Source: Bugula neritina
Taxonomy: Eukaryota > Bryozoa > Gymnolaemata > Cheilostomatida > Bugulidae
Assembly: GCA_964035545.1 (NCBI GenBank)
Contig: OZ037767.1
Coordinates: forward strand, 934,680 to 998,679
Direction of reading: 5' to 3'
Length of the DNA: 64,000 bases
The stretch's first letter is position 1; every line of letters begins with the position of its first letter. The notes beneath the pieces are model-generated. The model was not told the DNA's origin and did not search any database. It saw nothing but the letters and a program-made list of their open reading frames with translations. A program made the position numbers and the translations under genes. Positions 37,324 to 49,310 of this stretch are shown here, piece by piece.

Positions 37324-40300
37324 ATGGAGTCTGGTACTCTCACTATAGATATTTTCAGAGCCGGCTTGGCGTCAGCTGACTATATAGTTTTGACCTGCTG
37401 CATTTTCTCCATTATCATCGTTGGGCTGCTCGTAAGTTATATTTAAACCACTCTTTACTCATGCAGTTTAATATGGTGATTTATTCACCTGGCGTTGTCT
37501 CTAGAATCATAACTAAGGTAAATAGAACCACAAAAAGCAATACTAATATTAGAAAAACAACTAATACTATGCTAGCCAGGTTAGTTGGTGGAATACAAAC
37601 AGCTCAGCATATGCTCACCTACTGGTGAAGATAACTTCTAATTCATTAGAAATTATAGAAAAGAGCATTTGGTTAAGATTTTAAGTGAGGTTAGCCGGTG
37701 CTTTGTTGAAGGAAGTACTTTACAACTGTAGCAAGTTATAACATAGTTGTGAAGCAATAGCTGTAACATGTAGTTACTAAGTTATGGTGCAGCGAGCAAT
37801 GCTTGTTACTTAATTGAAAGCATCTGAAACATTTGAAAATAATTTGATAATTTTTTTACAGAAGATACAAACATTTTAGTTGTCCATGGATAAAATTTTG
37901 CTCATGTTAACATCTGTAATTTCTTAAATATTTAATACGGTCTAGTAACACTTCAGTTTCCTGGTGGAATAATAAAAACTTGTAGATATTCTGTGAAAGC
38001 TCTTCATATCTTTTAAAACTATAATCCTTACACTAATTATTATTTAAATTTTAAAGATGTTATGATAGATTCTTGGCTACTAATTACAAAACACTGCTTG
38101 AAACAGCTAAGTTGTGACAAAAAGCTACCAATAGATTATAGCAAGATTGCCACTAGCTGCAGCTGGAGGTGTGGCCATTATTGTTACACGAGTTACGTTA
38201 TTATTGGCTTGGCAGTAGAGATGGAGAGTGAACATATTTTATTAAGTGTAGACTCTCGGTTTCTTGTAAATCTATGAAGATGAAATATTACTCCATCATT
38301 GTGCCAACATTATTAGCTTTACCTGTCAAGTGACACCGCAAATACCTGGGCTTTATATGTCACCATTTTCCTACGCGAGGTAGGAACTCTCGCCAACTTA
38401 TACTCATATTTGAAACTCTGCCAATATTATATTCCAACAAATACTAAATACTCTTATGCAACATAAAGCGATAATTTTCTATTTTAAAAAATTAAAGGGA
38501 TAAAACTCTCTCCCTAAACGCTACATAAATCTGGTTGAGATTGAAGGAATGGGTAGCTGCAGTTGGCAGCTGCATGTAATACATTCTATCCACTCATGAC
38601 AGAGTCCGTGTAAAGTTAACACTTGCTGTTGTGCCAAATTATTATATTTTTCTTTGTTGCACTCATTCAGTACAGGTTTATATGGTCTTCATGACAAAAT
38701 AATTAAAATAATTTAATGCAGACTGTAGGAAGAGACAAACAGACAGATGCATAAATAAGTAATATTTATATCAAATTACAGCAAAATTTTATCTAATTCC
38801 AGTCTTCGAGATGCAACAGAGGCTCCTTAAACGGCTACTTTCTGGCCAACAGGAACACACATTGGATAGCTGTAAGTCCTCTACTGTATATAATATCATA
38901 TGTTTTCTTAAGTGCACATAGCATACAATGTCTGACAATATACCCCATCAGCTTACCCATTCACAATCAGTGTACTAATATCATTTCCGTGTAAGAAATT
39001 TCACTCAAACTTATTATTTACCTGCAGGTTGGTCTGAGCATTTTTGTGTCTAACATCGGCACTGAGCATCTCATTGGCCTCACCGGGACAGCAGCAAATG
39101 ACGGCATCTCAGTTGCTGTGTTTGAATTCCAGGTGTGAATACTGACTCTGCAGGTTTTCTTTTCCAAATATCCTGTTTCATTTGTTGCTCAAAGGTTTCA
39201 CTAGCAATGGGTGAAGCTGTAGAATAGAGATGGCAATGTTTATACAAAGTCATTGAAAACTTCACTCAAGTTATCGATAGAGATTTTTTAAAGAAATATT
39301 TTACCAAAATAAATCTCTAATCCATAACTATTTATTGTTAGTGTGAATTAGCATTATATAGTTTGGATAACAATTAAGTTTCTTTATGCCAATTTTTAAA
39401 GAAAACTAACGGACCTTTTAAGCTTTAGCTAAATTTTTTTACAGAAGACAAGCTGTTTCAGAAATTATTTTATTTTGTAACTGAAGGAAGCTGTTTTGGA
39501 ATAATGCCCAGTTCACACTATTAGCTGCAGTGTGAACTGGGCATTATTTTAAGGTTCAACTTTTATTTGTAGAGGTATAGAATATACAGAGTGTAGAGGT
39601 GTAGAATATATAGTATAGAGTATAGAGTGTAGAGTATAGTATCACATAAACAAGTACTTATTGTTAACAATGTAAGCTTTAATGTAACTTTTTGTTATCA
39701 ATTACTAGACTAATTGTTTCATTATTGTTGACTATCATGAACATCATTTTTCATCTAGAACACAGGCTTTTCTCCATGTTGAAGCACTGTTCCAACGACC
39801 AACTCAGTTGGCCTCAGTTCTAGTAAAGTTGTTAATATTTCAGGCTATGCTGGTGCTGCCGATACTGGGCTGGATTTTCATGCCGGTATACATTGCGAGT
39901 GGAGTCCGTACGATGCCCGAATACATCTCCAAACGGTTTGGAGGGAAACGACTCAGCGCCGCCATTGTTATTCTTTCTCTCATCATTTATATTTTTACCA
40001 AAATTGCAGTAAGTTCTTGTTTGTCTCAGTCATAGCAGCTGTTTCGTATCTCTATGTCTTTTAGTTATTAGTGCCCAACTGAAGTGTAGCTCTACAGAGA
40101 GACATGTCATGATCATTCTATCAGCATTCTTCTAATAGAGTGTGTTTTACTTCTCAACCTCTAGGCCCTGCTACATGCCGGCTCCCTCTTCCTCAAAGGG
40201 GTGTTACAATGGGAGCAGCTGGGCAGTCTGCTGTCCATGGTGATGATTGCTGCCATCATTTGTGTCCTTGGAGGCATGACAGCGGTCATTTGGACAGACG

Positions 40301-43300
40301 TCGTGCAGTCACTACTGATGATTAGCGGCACTATCACGCTGACGGTCTACGGTAAACTCAAGGCAGCACTTTCTAACAGCGCTTTGTATCAGAACTAAAA
40401 TCATAAAGTGACAACATTTGAAATTTCCTAACCTAGTGAATCTACCCATCATGATCAAACTTGTTAAAAAAGCGCAGATTTAAAACATATCTGCCGTATT
40501 TTACTTCAACCCAACTGCTGTCTATGATAAGCTTCCCCTTTGGGCTAGATATTTAGTCGATACATGATTGATATAGAAGAATGCCTTCATTCGTTTCCTT
40601 AACTAAAACCTTTGCTGTTTTAACTGCCATTTTTAAACCGAAAGTAAAAGATAAATTAATTATTTCAGGATTCAATTTGATTGGTGGATATAATGAGATG
40701 CTGGAAAAGTATCCCAATGCAGTCGACTCTGTACTGAATAATCGAACTAACAGGTTTACCTTCCTACCAATTATACACTACAACTGGACTGTTGGCTTGA
40801 TATTAGAGTTCTTTGTTGTGTTCATAGCAGGCCTGGTTTATAATATCATCAATGCAATAATATTATATAGTAGTCAACTTTATTAGTTGTCAAAATTAGC
40901 CTACTTTTTCGAGCATACCATATATAGAACTTAGTCTATAGCCTTATCGTACATTTCTCAAACTGAGCGATTCCAGCTCTTCTATTCCTGTAATGTGAAG
41001 CTGACATTGATTCTCTGTTAACGTAATTCCAGCACAGAAGTATGTCGGGGAGCAATACCCGGCCCGTACCACATGATCGTGTACAATCCCAACAACTCTA
41101 AGACTTTGCCTAGTTTGGGGTATATCGGGATATTCATCATGGCCATCTGGTACTGGTGTTGTGATCAGGTATATAAATGAGTTGAATTACTAACTTTAAC
41201 TGAATGAACACTACTCTCTAACTAAGTTGAAATATATAACAAACTCTAAAGTTTTTAATTAAATTGTTTTTCAACTTTTTTACTGTAAATTTGCTGAAAC
41301 AAAAATCAATAACAGCATGACCTTTATAGTTCAGTGTTTGACCTCTATAGTTCAGTGTTTGACCACTATAGTTGATTACACGACCTCTATAGTTGATTAC
41401 ATGACCTCTAGGTGATGGTACAAAGAGCTCTAGCTAGTAAGAATTTGACTCATGCAAAAGCTGGCACAGTCCTGGCCGGGTTTCTCAAAATGCTGCCATT
41501 ATTCACCTTGGCTTTCCCCGGAGTCATCAGTCGAATAAACAACCCAGGTAATTACAAACAAAGTATAGCAACAGCATTGTGTCTTAAACTGTTGGGCAAA
41601 GTAATGCAAATTATTTTAAAACGATCTGTAAAATTTTATTCAGCAGAAATGTTACGTTTTTCACAAAATATTATGTAGATTATATATGTTTGTAGACATC
41701 ATAGCCTGCGCCAGCCCTGAGAGGTGCAAACTAGCCTGTGGGAAAGAAGACTGCAGTCACATGGCTCTACCCCTCCTCGCGTACTCTGTCTTTGAGAAAG
41801 GCAAGTTTGTTTATAGAGGGAAACTGAAGGAGTTACTGCACAAACTTCTTTACAAATATAAGCCGTATTTTGCCCTATATTGAAGTTATGTCCCTTGTTT
41901 TTGGAAACCTCAAAAACTGTTGAAACTTTATTTAACTAAAATTGTCAGGTGCAAAAGGTTAGACATTTGCTTAGCTTAGGTGTATAAGATTTGGCTTGGT
42001 GTTTTGGTTTGAAGCATCCAGGGCAAAACCTCATGCTGCAAATATTGTTTACTAGCACTAATGCTATCTGAAAAATATGTAACATACTCTAGAAAGACTT
42101 GAGACTTCTAATCTAATTATCTATAACTGGCACACAGTTAGTACCCAGTGACTTAGTCAGTACTCAGGAGTACCCAGTGACTTGGTGAGTACTCAAGAGT
42201 ACCCAGTAAGTCACTGGGTACTTATCAAGTCACCTGAAGCAGTTAGTTACTAAGTTTATACCTTACAGCATGTTTTTTGTTCTTCTCAACCAGGGGAAGG
42301 GCTGAGAGGATTTTTCTTAGGAGTGATGCTAGCATCTCTGGCTTCCTCCATGACGTCTGTGTTCAACTCCAGCTGCACCATCATATGTGTGGACATCTGG
42401 AAGAAAGTGAGACCACGAGCACAAAACAAAGAGCTGATGATTGTTGGAAGGTAAAAGAAATATTAGAGCAGAAGCAAGTATCACCGTTCCCAGTAGTTGG
42501 GTAACTTTGAGACTCTTGGCAAAAAATCGGTAACTGTGTGAAAGCTTTAAACAGTATTAAGTTTCTCTAAACAGGCTTTCAACAGCGCACGTGCTGGTAA
42601 AAGTTTTATCTTTCAAGGTAGTAGTTCTTGGCAGAATAAAGAGAATACAATAGAGGTCTGGTTTATGTCTACTATCACACTATAGCAAGTATTTTACAGC
42701 CCTGTATCCACAAGGTTTTTATTTCTGAATTACGTGTGTTGCCAGTTCATGCTCAAGGAGTAATTAGTAACTAGTTGTGGTAAAAAGTGCTCTTGGTTAC
42801 CCAAACACACTCTTTAACACAACTACCCAAACAATGTGAATGTTATACAAAGCTGAAGTCAATGCTAAAGTTATTTGAGACTGGGATAATTTGCCATCTG
42901 TTACAGCTGTATTACATGGCTGATTATTGCACAATATTCACTGTGATTGTGTTTTTCAGCCAAAAACAAATAAAACTTAAATTAGATCAAATTCATCAAG
43001 TCAAATTTTGATTAAAATTCACACAAATTTAACTCAAGTGTATTCAGTAATTTAGTAATATACTGTTTGACCTTCACATTGCCCTTGATTTAAAACAATC
43101 TACCACAACTACTCATCTCTATACTTCTACGATATGTTATTGACTTTCTGGATCTCTCCAGATGCGCCCCCTGTGTGTTGCAGAGTGTCCATTCTACTGA
43201 TGGTAGCAGCGAGCACCCTTTGGGTGTTGGTGCTCAACTTGCCAGAAAACTTTGATGACTTTTTCCACTCAATCCAGAGACTGACTGCCTTCTTCACGCC

Positions 43301-46300
43301 TCCTATAACAGCGGTTTTCATCACAGCTCTGTTCTGGAAAAGAACCACAGAAAAGGTGCAGCTTTACTTGATTTCTTATGTCAAAGTTGATGACAATTAT
43401 GAACAGCCTTGTATTTTAGTGGCAACAAACCACTTGATTATATTTCACACTAATCTACATTCACAGAGTTTATTTGCTCAAAGTCAAACTGACCTCAATC
43501 AAGCTAGTGAGCCACCTTCTTTGTCTCGTTATTTTATATTTGGTAACTTTGGAGTGGATGCCTACAGGTGTTTATCAAATAGCTTATAAGAATATAAAAT
43601 ATGAAGAGCCATTTGTGTAATAATGTGGATAGGTACTGGTTGTTACATGGTAAACATTTAAAAACTAGCAGCTAAAATTGCGTTATAGAACCTAAGATAA
43701 GTTAAAACAGATATTGTGAGTTACCTTTCATATACAAGAACTTTTGGACAAGCCTGCTTGATATAAGGAGGATAAAGCGTGCTCACTGCAAACAGCAATA
43801 AAAAAGTCGGTTTCACCGACAGTTGGTACAATTACTATCAAGTCTTTCACATGAATCACACTTCACTTGATGTAACGTCTGTAAACTTCAACAATCTTCC
43901 ATATTTTTAGGGAGCTTTTTATGGTTTGATGATCGGAACTGTGGCTGGACTAATTCGACTGATCCTGGAAAAATCTTACCCGAGTCCTAAATGCTCAGAA
44001 GATACAAGACCTGACATACTGAAGAACTTCCATTACCTTTACTTCTGTACCTGTTTGTTTGTTCTTTCCCTTCTGACTATTGTGGTGGTGTCATTGCTTA
44101 CAGACCCTATTGATCCCAAACATGTGAGTTGATCAACTTTATTACATCTTGTCTTCCTCAACTGCCCAAACACTTCACTGAATGTATTACCATGATTTTA
44201 TATTCTCTCTTACAATTCTCATATTTTTACATCAAACAAAGTTGTGACTTGTAAGAAACATCACCATTTCAGAGAGCAATAATATATAATCTAGCTTTTT
44301 GTTCATCTCTCTTAGCATCCTTGGATAGAATGCAAGCTGCATCATCTACTCAGTGTAATTTTCCCACATGTTTATTTGAGACACTAAATGGCTATTTCTG
44401 CAATGTTACAGCTTCCCAAGTTGATGTTCCAGACCCGGAAAGGCAAGTCCGATCAAAAGAAACAGAGTAAGTCTATTATGTATGCATATGAAGGTATTTG
44501 GTTGGTGGTTTCTGACTGTTTCTCCAGTTATCCAACCATCAGGGTTGCCCCTAGACTCCCTCTACACTCTACAGTATGTTGTGATCAAACCAGCTAAGCT
44601 AAAGCATTGTCTTCGCCCACTTTACACATGTGTATTATGCTTGTGATAAATTATGTTACATGCATGTTTTCTAGAAGGAAAATTTGAAGTTGAGAATCTA
44701 AACATATCGGAACCAACAACTGATGAAACATCCGGAAAGACAAAAACCAAAAGAGTGTCATTCATCGACGTTAAGTTAAACTCGGCAGTTTCCACATCAA
44801 CTGAATTCAATGCGTCTGAAAACTCCGAAGATGTGACGATTAATAACCTAGACTCTCCTCCAAGCTGCGAGCAGACCACCGACAGGAATACAGGTGAGCT
44901 CTAACAATTGCTGCTTAGTAACACATCATCTGTACATACACCAACACACTCAATAAAACTTGCTACTATAAATATGCTCTCTGTGCGGTAAATACTTGTC
45001 ATCTGGAACAACATTACAAGAGAAGACAATAAACATGGCATACATACAAATAAGAAATCGTTCTATTTTGGTGCAAGCTCCTTATACAGTGATTGAATCA
45101 AAATAGCCCAGCACATCTGCAGTGAACTACTGTAGTTGTTATGCAATGTACTTGACGACAAGGATGTGTTTCAGCTGGGCCAAGGGCTGTGTATATTATG
45201 ACTCAGAAGCTCTTCATGGCATCACCAGTAGTCCAGCTCGGGTTCGAACCCGTGACCTTGCACACACTAGGTCATCTAGTGCTTCAGCTGCTAGCCATAA
45301 GTAGAAATATTTACAATGAAATACAGCAAACTTTTCAGCTGTATAGTAATACAACACGAATGCCTTGGTCCATGTTGATGCCTTTTCATTTACCAATGTT
45401 TAAATAAACTGCACTATAAATTTAAGATTTGATTTTTAAAAAATGACAATTTTGTTATAAAGGGTCATCCAGTGAGTACAGTATTGACGGTGACTTAACG
45501 ATGGTGCCTACTCCGCCGTTGGAGTTGAAGACCGAAGAAGATGAAAAGAAGGAAGATGAAGGTTAGATAGCAAGGTCGTTGGCATGCCAAGGACATTACC
45601 ATTATTTTGGCTTACCTATTAAAAAGTTTAGCGGAATTATTCTAATCAAAATATTGTTGTCAAACAGTTGTAAAATCACATGCTACAATTATATAGGCTA
45701 ATTAGAGAGTGCTAACCAGGACCTTCTATGATAGATCTCCTGCACCAAAGAGCTTGTTCTTCTGCTGCACATATATTTATTGTATATCTCAGCAGCAGGC
45801 AAACTTCATTTCAACTTATTTACTCACTAAACAACTGACTTGTCATGGGAGAGAACTCTCAAAAGTGTGTTATGTTGGAATATTGGCTGCTAACTCAAAA
45901 CTGCACCCTTTCAGCATGTCTAAAATTCCTTGCAAATTGTAAATAGAATGAGTTGCATAACTTAAGTTAGTGTACAAAAACTCGAAAGATTTCGGTAAAT
46001 AGTTCTAAAAAAACCTTCTTTAAAGTTGTTGCTACTTAAGTGAATTCATTTTAAAATTTAAAATTTCTTTTCATTTTAGCTCACGCTAAGATGTTGGCAG
46101 ACGAGAGCATTATTTCGAGGATAGTGCACTACGTTTCGGGAACTGACCAAGTAATCAGGTCCGAGGAGACCCATCTTAGCGAGCGAGTGGCTTCAGAGAA
46201 AGCTAGGTCTATCATTGAGAGCACAACTTCATATTACGTTTGTAACATTGCTGCATTCTTGTTGGACACTGTCTCTATTTTCATTCATGTATACTGGTCA

Positions 46301-46342
46301 ACTGACTGGAGACCAAACGCCAACTCTCTGTCTGAAATTTAG
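37324..46342 (+). CDS. SGLT-like sodium/solute cotransporter (SLC5), second tandem copy
   Basis: Exons: 37324-37431, 38803-38871, 39028-39132, 39844-40008, 40165-40351, 40669-40753, 41033-41168, 41412-41547, 41696-41800, 42294-42450, 43184-43355, 43911-44123, 44412-44466, 44675-44893, 45463-45561, 46080-46342; 757 aa. Same transporter class as its upstream neighbour: [90 protein letters not shown], the Cys-rich loop [29 protein letters not shown], and [11 protein letters not shown]. Exons of 69, 105, 165, 187 and 136 nt match the paralogue exactly. The intracellular tail before the final helix ([19 protein letters not shown]) is long, acidic and Ser/Thr-rich, ending in an extra 17 residues absent from the first copy. 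The intron after 41800 has a GC donor. The substrate is unknown. Confidence 0.94.
39500..39548. repeat. Perfect 20-bp inverted repeat with 9-nt loop
   Basis: Arms 39500-39519 (aataatgcccagttcacact) and 39529-39548 are exact reverse complements around attagctgc. It lies in intron 3 of the second SLC5 gene. It resembles the fused ends of a foldback element reduced to its termini; no target duplication was recognised. Confidence 0.9.
42125..42240. repeat. Minisatellite with inverted copies in SLC5 intron
   Basis: Repeats of gtacccagtgacttrgt and actcaggagtacccagt; one copy is inverted (gtaagtcactgggtac), giving a local stem. Confidence 0.8.
45160..45301 (-). mobile_element. tRNA-derived SINE-like element, copy 3
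   Basis: On the minus strand an A-box-like tagcagctgaagcactagat is followed by a strong B-box gggttcgaaccc and then a body with ggtgatgccatgaagagctt, matching the ggtgatgttaggaagagc segment of the other two copies. It lies in the intron between exons 14 and 15 of the second SLC5 gene. More diverged than the other copies, so the family assignment is moderate. Confidence 0.6.
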
Positions 46343-46364
46343 TGACTGATCTCCCATATTTAGA

Positions 46365-46725
46365 ACTTTATTCCCTATACTATGTCATATATTTATTCCC
46401 TATACTATGCAGTATGTTTATTCCCTATACTATGTAGTATATTTATTCCCTATACTATGTAGTATATTTATTCCCTATACTATGTAGTATGTTTATTCCC
46501 TATACTATGTAGTATGTTTATTCCCTATACTATGTAGTATATTTATTCACTATAATAATATGTAGTATATTTATTCCCTATACTATGTAGTATATTTATT
46601 CACTATAATATGTGGTATATTTATTCCCTATACTATGTAGTATGTTTATTCCCTATAATATGTAGTATATTTATTCACTATAATAATATGTAGTATATTT
46701 ATTCACTATAATATGTAGTATATTT
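46365..46725. repeat. 25-bp minisatellite in the 3' flank of second SLC5 gene
   Basis: About 14 copies of tatactatgtagtatattta plus ttccc, with attcactataata variants. It begins about 20 bp after the stop codon, so it is probably part of the 3' UTR. Confidence 0.95.
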
Positions 46726-47230
46726 TTCACAGTCAAAACACTGGGAAATATTACAACTTTCTTCAAACAGCTGGAATTCACCAACATGCGATTTTGATTT
46801 TTGGTGCTTGGAAAATTGACATTGATTAATTTTATTCTCACAAAATATTCTTTCCTAACAATCTGTATACAATTTGAATTGAAAATTGTTATAATATTGA
46901 TATTTTTCTGTGGGGCTGAGGGTTCTATCACTTTTTCCATTTTTAAACTATATGGTCATGAGATATATAAAAAGCTACATATCACCCAGTATAACAAACA
47001 CTCATTAAGTGAGGATACAAAATTATGTGTGGATACCCATTATGTGTTTCATACACAGAGTAGGATATACATTTTATTTTAAATTCATCTATTTACAGAA
47101 ATTACAATTTTATCCAGAGTTGTCACTACAATGTCACGCAGACAACTACAAAATATGTGCAAAAATATATTAAAATATTATCTTTCAAAGGGCTAGCCAG
47201 AGTTCCTGAACACCGTGTATAGTACCACGG
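46726..47230. other. Convergent intergenic spacer
   Basis: AT-rich DNA between the 3' ends of the second SLC5 gene (+) and MAX (-). A plus-strand TTTATT at 47073-47078 reads AATAAA on the minus strand, about 155 bp past the MAX stop, a plausible polyadenylation signal. The open frames here look random. Confidence 0.55.
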
Positions 47231-49310
47231 CTAACGTAGACGAGTCCTCTTTTGAGCAGGCTCAGTGTCCGTGTCACCACCAGGGGTCACTTCCATGTCA
47301 AGGCTGTTTCCATGGTTACTCGCGCTTTCACCTACGACGGTATTTGTAGCACTGCCTTCCACTGTTTCCACTTTTACGTTTTCTCCTGAAGTTTCTGCTG
47401 CTGCCAGGTCTTTGTCGGCAGCGAAGAGACTAGTGGTGCGCACTTTCTCCAGGGCAGTCACTGGGTGGACAGTAGACAGCATGCATGACTCATAGTAGAC
47501 AGCATGCATGACTCATAATACCATTTCTATCTGCAGCTGCCACAGTCACTCTCACAGTCACTCTCACAGCTACTCTCACAGTCCCTCTCACAGTCACTCT
47601 CACAGTCACTCTCACAGTCACTCTCTCAGTCACTCTCACAGTCACTCTCACAGTCACTCTCTCAGTCACTCTCACAGTCACTCTCACAGTTACTCTCACA
47701 GTCACTCTCACAGTCACTCTCACAGTCACTCTCACAGTCACTCTCTCAGTCACTCTCACAGTCACTCTCACAGTCACTCTCACAGTTACTCTCACAGTCA
47801 CTCTCACAGCTACTCTCACAGTCACTCTCACAGTCACTCTCACAGTTACTCTCACAGTCACTCTCACAGTCACTCTCACATGATACATCTTAACAAACCA
47901 TCATCATATATCTTTTAGTAATTCCACATATACAGGTATAAAAATGCATTTCTTGAGCAAAATTTAACCCCCTTCTTGATGAAGTTATATATAATATTTA
48001 ACCCACTGGACAGCTTAAACTATGAAACAAGAGATGTGGAATGCATCACGACACGACATTCACGCTACCGCTGCCTAAGGTAGAGTAAATATTCGCACCT
48101 TGCTGTTCCATCATGAGACCCTGACTTTTGAGTAACTCTATATCCGTGATGAGTTTGTTGTTCTTCCTCTTTAGCAGTACTATGTATTCTGTGGCTTTCT
48201 TCAGCGCTTGTGCTCTTGAACACTGTAACATATATTACTATATGCATCATATATTACTATATGTAATATACTATATGTAACATACTATATTACTATATGT
48301 AATATACTATATTATTACACTTACCCTATAACTGTTGATTGTGGGTAGACAACTCATAAGAGTGTTGAAACTGTCTTTTATGTGGTCCCGCCTTTTCCTC
48401 TCCAATGCATTGTGGTGCGCTCTTTTGTCAGCCTGCATACCACAATTGCATTATACATGGTTACTAGTAAGTAGTGACTACTAGTCAGTCACTAGTAAAT
48501 AGTGAGTACTAGTTAGTAGTGAATAGTGAGTACTAGTTAGTCACTAGTAAATAGTGAGTACTAGTCATTATTGAACAGTCACTTGATGCTATAAGACCAG
48601 AGCGAGTAGATATACTGCCCTAACAGCCACTTGACCCTGGAGAAATATACATATAGCCCCAGAAACAGACCAACACAAGTATTGAGCAAACTTACAGGCG
48701 TTGGGTCTGATATCACCACATCAAATAAATCTGTGATATTCTCATCCAATGGGCCACTCCCTTCTTCATCCTACAGGCAGCATGTTACATAATACAAAGT
48801 ATGTCATGGCAGTATATAAAGGTTATAATGGATAGTAATATCTAAAAATAATAGTAAAATTACAGTTGAAGACAATTAGTTAAGAATTTCATGGTGCTAT
48901 AGACAGTACAGCTGAAGCTAACTTAAGTTACTACGGTACTATATCTGTCATACTACTCTATATCCAAAACACCTGTAGAAGACACAAACTAAACATATAC
49001 ACATGTATGTATTTCCACAAGGATAGAAGACACTAACTAAACATATACACATGTATGTATTTCCACAAGGATAGAAGCCACTAACTAAACATATACACAT
49101 GTATGTATTTCCACAAGGATAGAAGCCACTAACTAAACATATACACATGTATGTATTTCCACAAGGATAGAAGACACTAACTAAACATATACACATGTAT
49201 GTATTTCCACAAGGATAGACGCCACTAACTAAACATATACACATGTATGTATTTCCACAAGGATAGAAGCCACATACCTGATCTATATCCACATATTCTT
49301 CATCACTCAT
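47231..49310 (-). CDS. MAX: MAX bHLH-leucine-zipper transcription factor, 5 exons
   Basis: Minus-strand exons in reading order: 49310-49278, 48770-48696, 48432-48325, 48222-48099, 47460-47231; 189 aa, all phases agree. MAX is the obligate partner of Myc and Mxd proteins and binds E-boxes in the nucleus. Seen: start [11 protein letters not shown] followed by an acidic segment; basic region and helix 1 [20 protein letters not shown] (residues 37-56) with His43, Glu47 and Arg51 in the DNA-contact positions; helix 2 and zipper [20 protein letters not shown], then LMMEQQVTALEKV, very like vertebrate MAX; and a basic C-terminus QKRTRLR. MAX rather than MLX or Myc is supported by the short N-terminus and the [18 protein letters not shown] signature. 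The start ATG is the family-typical one, although an in-frame ATG lies 18 bp upstream. The donor after exon 4 (gtgcga) is weak. Confidence 0.96.
47538..47882. repeat. 12-bp minisatellite in MAX intron 4
   Basis: About 28 copies of cacagtcactct with variants. It reads as HSHS on plus and VRVT on minus; both long open frames are artefacts. A 23-bp direct duplication around gcatgcatgactcata lies beside it (47478-47517). Confidence 0.95.
48470..48575. repeat. Minisatellite in MAX intron 2
   Basis: Repeats of actagttagtcactagtaaa and tagtgagt, about four irregular copies. Confidence 0.85.
48968..49272. repeat. 48-bp minisatellite adjoining MAX exon 1
   Basis: About six copies of a 48-bp unit with actaactaaacatatacaca, tgtatgtatttccacaagga and tagaagcc. 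It ends 5 bp from the exon 1 donor (reverse strand), so it starts at the very beginning of MAX intron 1. Confidence 0.95.

Noticed and set aside
42277-42504. 75-codon open frame over SLC5 exon 10
   Set aside because: Wrong frame; the SGLT motifs are in another frame with proper splice borders.
47490-47918. Ser/His-rich (+) and Val/Arg/Thr-rich (-) open frames
   Set aside because: 12-bp minisatellite in MAX intron 4; MAX splices across it in frame.
48948-49277. Read-through of MAX exon 1 into a CysGly-rich repeat protein
   Set aside because: This is the 48-bp minisatellite after a good donor (gtatgt); the downstream MAX exons join in phase instead.
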